DNA of 64,000 nt from Jiangella mangrovi (GTDB lineage: Bacteria; Actinomycetota; Actinomycetes; Jiangellales; Jiangellaceae): assembly GCF_014204975.1 (NCBI RefSeq), contig NZ_JACHMM010000001.1:1860001-1924000 (forward strand), written 5' to 3'. The notes under the pieces were generated by a model. That model was given only the letters and a program-made list of their open reading frames with translations. It made no database searches and had not been told where the DNA came from. Made by a program: the position numbers and the translations under genes. Positions 28,740 through 35,950 of this stretch are shown piece after piece. Numbering within the stretch: position 1 is the first letter of the stretch; each line of letters starts with the position of its first letter.

Positions 28740-30127
28740 GGGTTCATCCGGCCATAGCCGACGACGGGGCCGCTCGGGCCCATGCTGAACGTGCCGTTGG
28801 CGCGGGTGATGCGGTTGCTCTCGTTGCCGCCGACGGTGACCAGCGTGCGGCTGGCCTCGTCGACCTCGACGACGATGCTGACGTGCCCGGAGTAGATCAT
28901 GACGTCACCGGGGCGGGGCGGTTTGGTGGGTCCGCCGCTGCCGACGGGGATGAACTCCTGCCCGTGGCCGCCGGACTGGAACCAGGCCTTCATGCCGATG
29001 ACGGCGGGGATCTGCCAGGGATGTCGCCAGAAGTACATCTGCGTGCCGGGTTCGGCCTCGAACGCGATGCCGGCCTCTTGGAAGACCCAACTGACGAAGT
29101 CGGCGCACCACTCCTCGCAGCCGTTGGCGATGTACGTGTCGGAGATGACGGGGCCGCAGTTGCTGCCGAACGGCTGCTCGACGATGCCCTTGGCGTACTC
29201 CTGCTCGGCGATGCGCACGACGCCGTCGAGGCCGCCGCCGCTGACCCCGCCGCCGCAGCCGGTCCAGCCGCCGCCGGCGCCGTCCTCGCCGCCCTCGCCC
29301 TCGCCGATGCCCATGCCATGAGGCGGCGGGTAGGTGGCGAGTTCGCCGTAGCTGCCGGTGCCGCCTTGGGTGAAGTTGGACGTGATGAGCGCGTGGACGT
29401 TCTCGACGTAGCGGAGTGTCTCTGGGTTGTTCCAGTTGCCGGCCGGGCCGGCGTTGTAGCTGGCCGCTGAGTAGACGAAGGTGCCCGGATCCCAGCGCGC
29501 GACGTCGCCGAGTGGAGTCTCGGGCGTCACGCTGCCGTACAGGCCGTCGGCGTGGGTGAAGAGGTTGGCCGCGGTGAACATGGAGTCGGCCGGGTCCATG
29601 TAGTCGGGTGGACCGCCGTCGGCGCTGAACTTGTAGGCGTCCCAGGTGCCCGCGCCCAGATTGAACTGCATGGGCCCGTGACAGCACGGCGAACTGGGCC
29701 AGTCGGTGTCGAGGTCCTTCCAGGCGTTGCCGTTCTCGGTCATGTAGATGGCGGCGAGGTACGCGGGGTCGATGCTGAACTCGTCGCCGGCGGCGGTGAA
29801 GATCTCGGCCCACGGCGCCGGCACGTTGGCCATGGTGGCGTCGCCTGTGCAGACCTGGCCGCCGGGCTGCATGGTGCACTCGGCGAGCGGGGCGCGGTCG
29901 GTGATCTCGCACCACAGAGCCATGACCGTGGCGACCGGGATGAACGCGATGGACGCGGCGCCCACCACACCGAAGACGGTGAGCAGCGCGATGCCCAGCA
30001 GCCATTTGTTAGCGCCGTTCTTGCTGCCCTTGCCCCCCTTGCCGTCCTTGCTGCCAGGGGTGCGCGCAGGCTTCGTCCGGGTGCGCCTCGCGGCTGCCCC
30101 TCCGGCGACGACCGAGCCCTGTGCCAT
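28736..30127 (-). CDS. Bifunctional lytic transglycosylase / CHAP peptidoglycan hydrolase
   Basis: A 463-residue VirB1/TcpG-type wall hydrolase. A basic N-terminus precedes a TM (WLLGIALLTVFGVVGAASIA). The transglycosylase domain has catalytic E131 in YMTENGN and NAGPAGNW. After a Gly-rich hinge comes a CHAP amidase/peptidase domain with C341 (WCADFVSW) and H415 (YSGHVSIVV). It would open peptidoglycan for the secretion channel. ATG 30127 has GGAGGG in front and was preferred to GTG 30175. Preceded by a shared promoter element and followed by the anchored protein gene. Confidence 0.88.
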   Translation of the reverse strand: MAQGSVVAGGAAARRTRTKPARTPGSKDGKGGKGSKNGANKWLLGIALLTVFGVVGAASIAFIPVATVMALWCEITDRAPLAECTMQPGGQVCTGDATMANVPAPWAEIFTAAGDEFSIDPAYLAAIYMTENGNAWKDLDTDWPSSPCCHGPMQFNLGAGTWDAYKFSADGGPPDYMDPADSMFTAANLFTHADGLYGSVTPETPLGDVARWDPGTFVYSAASYNAGPAGNWNNPETLRYVENVHALITSNFTQGGTGSYGELATYPPPHGMGIGEGEGGEDGAGGGWTGCGGGVSGGGLDGVVRIAEQEYAKGIVEQPFGSNCGPVISDTYIANGCEEWCADFVSWVFQEAGIAFEAEPGTQMYFWRHPWQIPAVIGMKAWFQSGGHGQEFIPVGSGGPTKPPRPGDVMIYSGHVSIVVEVDEASRTLVTVGGNESNRITRANGTFSMGPSGPVVGYGRMNP

Positions 30128-30179
30128 ACCCCGCCCTCCATCCGGGCGTCCGCCGCGGCGGCGTGGGGCGGACACCTAC

Positions 30180-30208
30180 GTAGGTCGGCGCGGGCTCCGT
30201 TCTGTGAC
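30180..30208 (-). promoter_or_regulatory. Shared promoter-like element, copy 4 (before wall hydrolase)
   Basis: On the minus strand: GTCACA (30208-30203), 18 bases, CCTAC (30184-30180), continuing GTAGG so that the -10-like box is the palindrome CCTACGTAGG. Start codon 52 bases downstream. Confidence 0.75.
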
Positions 30209-30222
30209 AGGCCGGGCGGTGC

Positions 30223-30834
30223 TCAGAACTCGATGGCGACGGCCTCGGGGAACGTGAGTGCGGCCTCGTCGAACAGGGCGAGCGAGCTGGCCAGGCCGGC
30301 GTTGACGGTGCGCTCGAGCTGGTCGAGGCCGACCGCCGGGCCGAAGTCGACCGTGAGCTCGCCGTAGAGGCCGACCGAGTCGTCCTCGAGGGTGCGGGCG
30401 AAGGCCTTGGGCCAGGCCCGCTCGGCGTTCCACTCGTTCGCGAAGATGGCGACCTGGGCGTAGAGCTCGGCGGGCAGGGCGCGTTCCCACTGGCCATAGA
30501 CCTGGAAGACCGGATCGGAGCCGTCCTCGGACAGCAGGAAGAAGTAGAAGTAGCCGTTCTCCCACACCCCGCCGACCGCATCGTCGCCGTCGACGAAGTA
30601 CTTCGCCTCCATGCCGTCGAGGATCGCGGTGACCGCCGAGAGTGTGAGCGGGACCAGCGGATCCGGTGAGGACGGGGCGAGCGTTGCGGGGTCGAGCGTC
30701 GCCGGGACCCGCTTCGCCGGGGCATTGTCGCTGCGTGCGGGCGTGCCGGGGCCGCCGAGCGTCTTCTGCGGGCCGGGCATGGCTCGGAGTCGATCGAGCT
30801 GGCTGCGTGGCCCGTGCCCGTTGCTGTCGTTCAT
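30223..30834 (-). CDS. YbjN-domain protein
   Basis: A 203-residue cytosolic protein. After a Pro/Ala-rich leader (1-75) comes a YbjN domain, related in fold to type III secretion chaperones: LSAVTAILDGMEAKYFVDGD, FYFFLLSEDGSDPVFQVYG, WPKAFARTLEDDSVGLYGEL. In T4SS-like settings a chaperone or adaptor role is plausible but is inference. ATG 30834 follows AGAGGA. Its own shared promoter element lies 35 bases upstream. Confidence 0.75.
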   Translation of the reverse strand: MNDSNGHGPRSQLDRLRAMPGPQKTLGGPGTPARSDNAPAKRVPATLDPATLAPSSPDPLVPLTLSAVTAILDGMEAKYFVDGDDAVGGVWENGYFYFFLLSEDGSDPVFQVYGQWERALPAELYAQVAIFANEWNAERAWPKAFARTLEDDSVGLYGELTVDFGPAVGLDQLERTVNAGLASSLALFDEAALTFPEAVAIEF

Positions 30835-30869
30835 CGCGCGAGGTCCTCTCCGCGTCCGGTTCTGCTGAT

Positions 30870-30898
30870 GTAGGTGCGGTGGGGAGTCCGGCTGTGAC
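30870..30898 (-). promoter_or_regulatory. Shared promoter-like element, copy 5 (before YbjN gene)
   Basis: On the minus strand: GTCACA (30898-30893), 18 bases, CCTAC (30874-30870). Start codon 35 bases downstream. It also faces the divergent gene at 30962, which lacks a matching site on its own strand. Confidence 0.75.
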
Positions 30899-30961
30899 AG
30901 GCGGGCCGGGGGCTGTCGCTGGCTAGAGTGGTGCTGCCGACGACCGCCCGCAGAGGACGCG

Positions 30962-31828
30962 ATGCCCGACGACCACTCTTCCGCCTCCCGCGACCTCTCC
31001 CCCCGCTCGCGTGGCGAGGTCGACGTCGACGCGGGCCCGTCCGCCTCGACCCTGGACGGCTCGTTCGACGGTTCGGCGGAGCGACCCTGGCACAGCTGGG
31101 AACGCATCCCCGCCGAGGTCACAGTGGTGCTCGACCACCACGGCTGCGTCCCCAAGGAGCCGTTCGTCGCCGGGGCGACGGCGCCGCGGACCCGCCGCCG
31201 CGGCGACGAGGTCTTCCAGCGCGCCGGCGCCTGGGCGGTCGATCGGACGCGGCTGGTCATCGTCGAGGCGGTCCGCGGGCTGGAGCCGGTGGACGGGCCG
31301 GGCCACCGGTTCCGCCCGCACACGCCCTGGCGCCTGGGCGTCAGCTCCCACCCGTTCGTCGGCGAGGTGCGGCAGCGCTCCGGCATGGTGGCGGTCGAGG
31401 TCGCTGCGGCCGCGGACTCCGCTGCCGGCTCGCTCGACGACGACGCGCCCGAGATCATCGACGTGCTGCCCGCCCCGGTCCGCCGCCAGGTCCTGACCAC
31501 GGTCGCGGAGCCGCTGGTCGCGGAGGACTACCTCTACCAGGGCGTTCGCAACGACATCCCCCGGCTGCACGAGGCGGGCCTGCTGCGGGCGACCACCGAG
31601 ACGATGATCGCTGTATTGGCGCTGCGGTCGATCCGGGTGCCGCGCAGGATGACCCAGGCCGAGGCCGAAGTGGCGCTCGCGGCGGCCCCCTGGCACGTCC
31701 AGACACTGACGGCGCGCCTCGGCCCGGTAGAAGTGACGGAGCTGGCCAGCTACGAGCAGGACCGCGCCATCGCCGCCAACATCCCGCCGGAACTCTCCGG
31801 CGGCGCGACTCGCCACGAACTCACCTGA
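30962..31828 (+). CDS. Hypothetical cytosolic protein within the T4SS-like block
   Basis: A 288-residue protein on the plus strand amid minus-strand genes. No signal peptide or TM. Recognisable features are only compositional: an acidic Ser-rich N-terminus, VTVVLDHHGCVP, AWAVDRTRLVIVEAVRGLEP and a helical C-terminal half. It ends 3 bases before the converging J-domain gene. No family recognised. Confidence 0.7.
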   Translation: MPDDHSSASRDLSPRSRGEVDVDAGPSASTLDGSFDGSAERPWHSWERIPAEVTVVLDHHGCVPKEPFVAGATAPRTRRRGDEVFQRAGAWAVDRTRLVIVEAVRGLEPVDGPGHRFRPHTPWRLGVSSHPFVGEVRQRSGMVAVEVAAAADSAAGSLDDDAPEIIDVLPAPVRRQVLTTVAEPLVAEDYLYQGVRNDIPRLHEAGLLRATTETMIAVLALRSIRVPRRMTQAEAEVALAAAPWHVQTLTARLGPVEVTELASYEQDRAIAANIPPELSGGATRHELT

Positions 31829-31831
31829 TAC

Positions 31832-32581
31832 TCACTCGGCCCCGGAGTCTGCCGCCAGTCGCGACTCGCGTAGCAACGGAACGACAGCCATCACCGCCGC
31901 ATAGATGCTCCACAGCCCTATGACCGCGATGAAACCGAGCCGCTCCGTCCTGCTGGCCAGGCCCCAGTACACGACGAACCACACCACGACACCGAGGAAC
32001 GTCGTCCCATGGATGATCGCCAGTGGGATCCGCAGAAGACCGACGTACGCGCCGAGTGCCACGACGGCATAGGCGATCAGGACGATCCGGAGTACCGAGG
32101 TATTGGCGAGAAGATCGCCCCAGGCATCCTCGCCAGCAGCCTCTGGTCGAACCAGCGTGTGGTGCTCGACCAGGATGTAGGTGATGGCGGCGAAGATGGC
32201 TACCGCGACCACAGTCGCCCATCGCACAACGGTCCGGCCGGCACCGCCCACCATCCACCGGTCCAGCCTCGAGAACCCCGGGTCGGCGAACTCCTCGGGC
32301 GGCGTCGACCCTGCTGGCGCCTCATCCCGCTCCGCCGACGTCGCGCCGAAGCCGCCCCGACTCGCCATGGTCGAGTCGAGATCGGCGCGAGCATCGTAGG
32401 CGGCGCGGAGATGCGGATCGGACAGGGTCCGGTAGGCCTCGGCGACGAGGCGGAACATGTCGGCGGTGCCGCCGGCATCCGGGTGCACCGACCGGGCGGC
32501 TCGGTGGTACGCGGCCCTGATCTCTTCCGGACCCGCGGACGGGCGGATGTCGAGGATGTCGTAGTAGTCGATCTGAGCCAC
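31832..32581 (-). CDS. Membrane-anchored J-domain protein, copy 1
   Basis: A 249-residue protein with a DnaJ-type J-domain at residues 5-65 (IDYYDILDIRP, HPD at 33-35, MFRLVAEAYRTLSDP), a linker and four hydrophobic helices (about 118-138, 160-180, 183-205 and 215-235). The GTG at 32581 was chosen because it aligns with the start of the paralogue next door and has AGGCGGA before it; ATGs upstream add an unrelated tail. It would recruit an Hsp70 to the inner membrane face. Confidence 0.8.
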   Translation of the reverse strand: MAQIDYYDILDIRPSAGPEEIRAAYHRAARSVHPDAGGTADMFRLVAEAYRTLSDPHLRAAYDARADLDSTMASRGGFGATSAERDEAPAGSTPPEEFADPGFSRLDRWMVGGAGRTVVRWATVVAVAIFAAITYILVEHHTLVRPEAAGEDAWGDLLANTSVLRIVLIAYAVVALGAYVGLLRIPLAIIHGTTFLGVVVWFVVYWGLASRTERLGFIAVIGLWSIYAAVMAVVPLLRESRLAADSGAE

Positions 32582-32717
32582 GTTATCCGCCTGGTCCGCG
32601 CACCGCCGCCCGAGCCGGTCAGTCATCGGCTGCATCAGGCCGGCTCCGTGGTCGATTTCAGCCGGCGCGAACCCACCCGACCATCATGCTTCGCGGCGGC
32701 ACTCGCTGCCGAGTCGA

Positions 32718-33515
32718 TCACGCCTCACGGTCGTCGTGGATCTGATCACCCTGCCAGGCAGGGAGGATCGTGATCGCCACGGCATAGACGATCCACAACG
32801 CGCCGATGCCCAGGAAGGCCACCCGCTCCCCAGTGCTGGCGAGGCTCCAGTAGGCAAACGGCCAGCCCACCACCACCAGCACGAACACCGCCAGGTGGAC
32901 CACCGCCATCGGTCCCCACAGTGCGCCCAGGTAGGCGAAGTAGGCGGCGACGCCGTACATCACCACGACGATCCAGAGCACCAGCGAATGGTCGAGGAGG
33001 CCGCCGAAGATGTCGGAGCCAGCAGCGGCAGGCCGGATCCACCCAGGGAACCAGACGAGGACGGCGGTGAAGAGGCAGAACAGCAGTAAGATCGCCCAGC
33101 CGCCCCACCGCGTGACCGCCCGGCCGTGCGGACCCACCACCCACAGGTCGAGGCGCGACGGGCCTGGGTCCACGAGCTCTTCGTCAGTCGGGGACGCGGG
33201 CGTTCGACGCGCACGAGGCGGCGGCTCCGCGGCACCCGCCTGCCAGCTCACCTCGTCACCCCAGTCGGCCTCCGGAGCGGCGGTGCCAGTGGCCGATCCG
33301 GCGGATGGCTCCCGCCCCGCACCGGCGTCGTAAGCCGCGCGAGCCTGTGGATCGGACAAAGTTCGGTAGGCGTCGGTGACGAGGCGGAACATGCCCGCCG
33401 TTCCGCCGGCATCGGGATGCGTCGTCCGGACGGCGCGGTGGTAGGCGGCCTTGATCTCCGCCGCTGTCGCGGTAGGGCGGACGTCCAGGATGTCGTAGTA
33501 GTCGACGTCAGCCAT
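32718..33515 (-). CDS. Membrane-anchored J-domain protein, copy 2
   Basis: A 265-residue paralogue of the downstream gene, with the same order: J-domain with HPD at residues 33-35, an acidic/Pro linker containing LVDPGPSRLDLWVVG, then four TM helices (WAILLLFCLFTAVLVWF, LWIVVVMYGVAAYFAYL, MAVVHLAVFVLVVVG, FLGIGALWIVYAVAI). The shared DPGxSRLD motif before the first TM shows tandem duplication. The ATG follows the end of the VirB6-like gene by 140 bases, so the pair may be read through from the T4SS operon. Confidence 0.82.
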   Translation of the reverse strand: MADVDYYDILDVRPTATAAEIKAAYHRAVRTTHPDAGGTAGMFRLVTDAYRTLSDPQARAAYDAGAGREPSAGSATGTAAPEADWGDEVSWQAGAAEPPPRARRTPASPTDEELVDPGPSRLDLWVVGPHGRAVTRWGGWAILLLFCLFTAVLVWFPGWIRPAAAGSDIFGGLLDHSLVLWIVVVMYGVAAYFAYLGALWGPMAVVHLAVFVLVVVGWPFAYWSLASTGERVAFLGIGALWIVYAVAITILPAWQGDQIHDDREA

Positions 33516-33655
33516 GCCGGCCGCCCAGCATCAGGCGGGCACGCGCACCAGGCAGTGCGTGCGGCACCGGCCACCTCCAGGAACATCGCTCCAGGTCAGC
33601 GTAGGCACCAGCGATGATCGCGCGCAATCGAGCCGCCGGAATAGCGGCCTGGCAA

Positions 33656-35950
33656 TCACGAACGGCCACGGTGGCGGCTCTCCCACTCCTGCCGGGCGAA
33701 GTCGCGGTTCATCCGGCGACGTTGCCGCGCGCTCCACCGATCCTCGGCCTCGGCCGCGGCCTGCGCCTGGTAGCGCCTCTTGGTAAGGTCCGCTCGCGCC
33801 TTGGCCGACCTGTACCGGCCGTCGGCATCCTGCTTCGCCCGGTCGGCGGCCTCGGCCCGCATGCGCCGCTCGTAGTTGCGTTGGACCTGCCCGGCCTTGT
33901 TGTCCTCGACGGCGTGGTAGGCACGATTGGCCATTCCCGCCGTTCCGAACCGGCCGCCGGCCATGCGCGCCATACCGTCGGTCATGCCGCTACGCGCTCG
34001 GTGCGCCATGGACCGCAAACCGTCGACCGGCAGGTGACCTGCTTGTCCTGCCTGATAGACCCGCTCGCGATACTTGTTCCGCGCGGCCGCGCCGAGCCGG
34101 CCCGGCACCGTTCCGAGCTGGTGCATCCGGCCGCGTGCGCGCGTGTTGGTCCTCGACAGCTCGACTCCCACGCGGCTGCGGCGGGCCGCCGCGATGCCGG
34201 TGTGGGCCGCGCTCCGGCTGGTCTCGCCGATGGCAGACGCGCCTTGGCGGGCGAGTCCGCCGGCTCCGCGGGCGGCCCGGCGCAGAACGGTGTTCTTGGC
34301 CGCAAGCGCGCCTCCCTTGGCGATGATGGAGCCACCGCCGGTGGCCCAGGCGAGGCCGGCCGAGCGCGCGATCCCCTTGACGTTGCGGGCGGCGTCGCTC
34401 ATGGCGTTGAGTCGGCCCGCGGCCCGCTGCATGCCGCCGCCGGGCCCGCCGCCGGCGGGGACGAGGGAGTTGCCGCCGAAGCCGCCGCCACCACCGCCTC
34501 CGCCACCACCACCGCCGCCGAAGCCCGCCATGGCGGCCGCGACGCGGTCCTTGGTCTCGTGGACGGCGCCGCGGCCGCGCCAGAAGAGGACGATGCCGGC
34601 GACCAGCAAGAGGTCGACGAGGATGAACTTGCCGATCTCGGCCCAGCGCACGGAGCGATCGTCGGGGTTGCCGATGGGGGCGCTGCCGGACGCCATGATG
34701 TCGGTCACGACGTGTAGGAACACGCCGAGGAAGAGGATGCAGAACATCATCATGAGCACGGTCGCGAACAGCTGGCCGATGTTGCGCCAGAGCAGGCCTC
34801 TGGCGCCGCCCGGGAGGATCGCGATCAGCAGCGTCACCAGCAGCTTGATGCACTGGACCAGGGCGGACAGACCGGCGATGAACACGACGCCGGCGATGAT
34901 GAGGATGAGGACCGCCAGAATGGTCACCGCAGGTTGGATGGCGAACTGCGCCATCCAGCTGTCCGGCCGGGCCATCTTGGCGAACGCGTCGACGTTGTCG
35001 GTGGTGCAGGACCCGACGACCTTCCAGACCTCGGGGTCGTAGTCGACGGGTTCGTCGCCGGTGCCGCCCCACCAGGTGCCGGGATCGGTGAGCTCGGAGC
35101 CGGTGTCGACGCCGTCGGCGGCCGAGCCGGCGCCGCGGCGATCGCCCAGCGCCTCTCTCAGATCGTCCTTGGAGGAGCCGTTGCCCGCGTGGGACAACGC
35201 GATGGCGTAGGCCTCTTCGCACTGTCCTTCGAGGATGAAGCCGAAGTTGACCAGCATGGCGGGGTGGTACAGGAAGGTGTCGAGGATGCTCTGTCCCGGC
35301 GTGACCTGGTCGGGCCCCGGATCGTCGCCCTCGTAGTAGTAGGAGTCGTCCGAGACGATGCGCCCGACCAGCTCTCTGGAGGTGTCGCGGGCGTCGTAGA
35401 GCAGACCGTCCTGACTGTCGTTGTCGCCGATGAGCCAGGTGATCGGGTTGATGGGCGCGAGGTTGTTGTCGGGGCGGTTCTCGCTGTAGGCGATGGCCGC
35501 GACGGCGTAGTTGGCGATGACCAGCGACAGGAACAGCTGGAGGATGCCCTTGCCCCACATGCCTCTGGCCATCCACAACATGCAGACGAACGCCGTGATC
35601 GTCAGCATGGCCACGTACACGTTGAGGTTCGACAGCATGCCGGCGACGGAGTCCTGGAAGTCGCCCGCGATGCCGGTGAACCAGTCGAGCCACGTCATGC
35701 CGAGCACGAAGTCGGTGACCCACGCGAGCGCGATGACCTGGAACTGGTAGATCGCCCAGGTGATCGTCATGAGCACCTTGAAGATCAGGTGGAACGGGTC
35801 GGTGATGCCACCGGCCAGCGCCAGTTGCACGTGAAACGCCGACACCTCGCAGGCGCCGACGGCGGTGAGGTGCTGGTCGCCCAGGCCGTTGCCGTCCGAG
35901 GCCTCGCAGGCCCGGGCGGCGACGTTGACGGCTCCGGCGACGACGCTCAT
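33656..35950 (-). CDS. TrbL/VirB6-like polytopic T4SS membrane protein
   Basis: A 764-residue channel-type protein. A short exported N-terminal part with several Cys precedes TM helices at about 50-70, 80-100, 115-135, 140-160, then a periplasmic loop of about 170 residues and a second TM bundle (340-460: VTILAVLILIIAGVVFIAG, LLVTLLIAILPG, VLMMMFCILFLGVFLHVV). A poly-Gly run marks about 500, and the last 260 residues are basic, with repeated Arg/Ala-rich helices (nucleic-acid- or protein-binding tail). The length and shape fit VirB6/TrbL. It overlaps the VirB4 stop (ATGA). Confidence 0.82.
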   Translation of the reverse strand: MSVVAGAVNVAARACEASDGNGLGDQHLTAVGACEVSAFHVQLALAGGITDPFHLIFKVLMTITWAIYQFQVIALAWVTDFVLGMTWLDWFTGIAGDFQDSVAGMLSNLNVYVAMLTITAFVCMLWMARGMWGKGILQLFLSLVIANYAVAAIAYSENRPDNNLAPINPITWLIGDNDSQDGLLYDARDTSRELVGRIVSDDSYYYEGDDPGPDQVTPGQSILDTFLYHPAMLVNFGFILEGQCEEAYAIALSHAGNGSSKDDLREALGDRRGAGSAADGVDTGSELTDPGTWWGGTGDEPVDYDPEVWKVVGSCTTDNVDAFAKMARPDSWMAQFAIQPAVTILAVLILIIAGVVFIAGLSALVQCIKLLVTLLIAILPGGARGLLWRNIGQLFATVLMMMFCILFLGVFLHVVTDIMASGSAPIGNPDDRSVRWAEIGKFILVDLLLVAGIVLFWRGRGAVHETKDRVAAAMAGFGGGGGGGGGGGGGFGGNSLVPAGGGPGGGMQRAAGRLNAMSDAARNVKGIARSAGLAWATGGGSIIAKGGALAAKNTVLRRAARGAGGLARQGASAIGETSRSAAHTGIAAARRSRVGVELSRTNTRARGRMHQLGTVPGRLGAAARNKYRERVYQAGQAGHLPVDGLRSMAHRARSGMTDGMARMAGGRFGTAGMANRAYHAVEDNKAGQVQRNYERRMRAEAADRAKQDADGRYRSAKARADLTKRRYQAQAAAEAEDRWSARQRRRMNRDFARQEWESRHRGRS

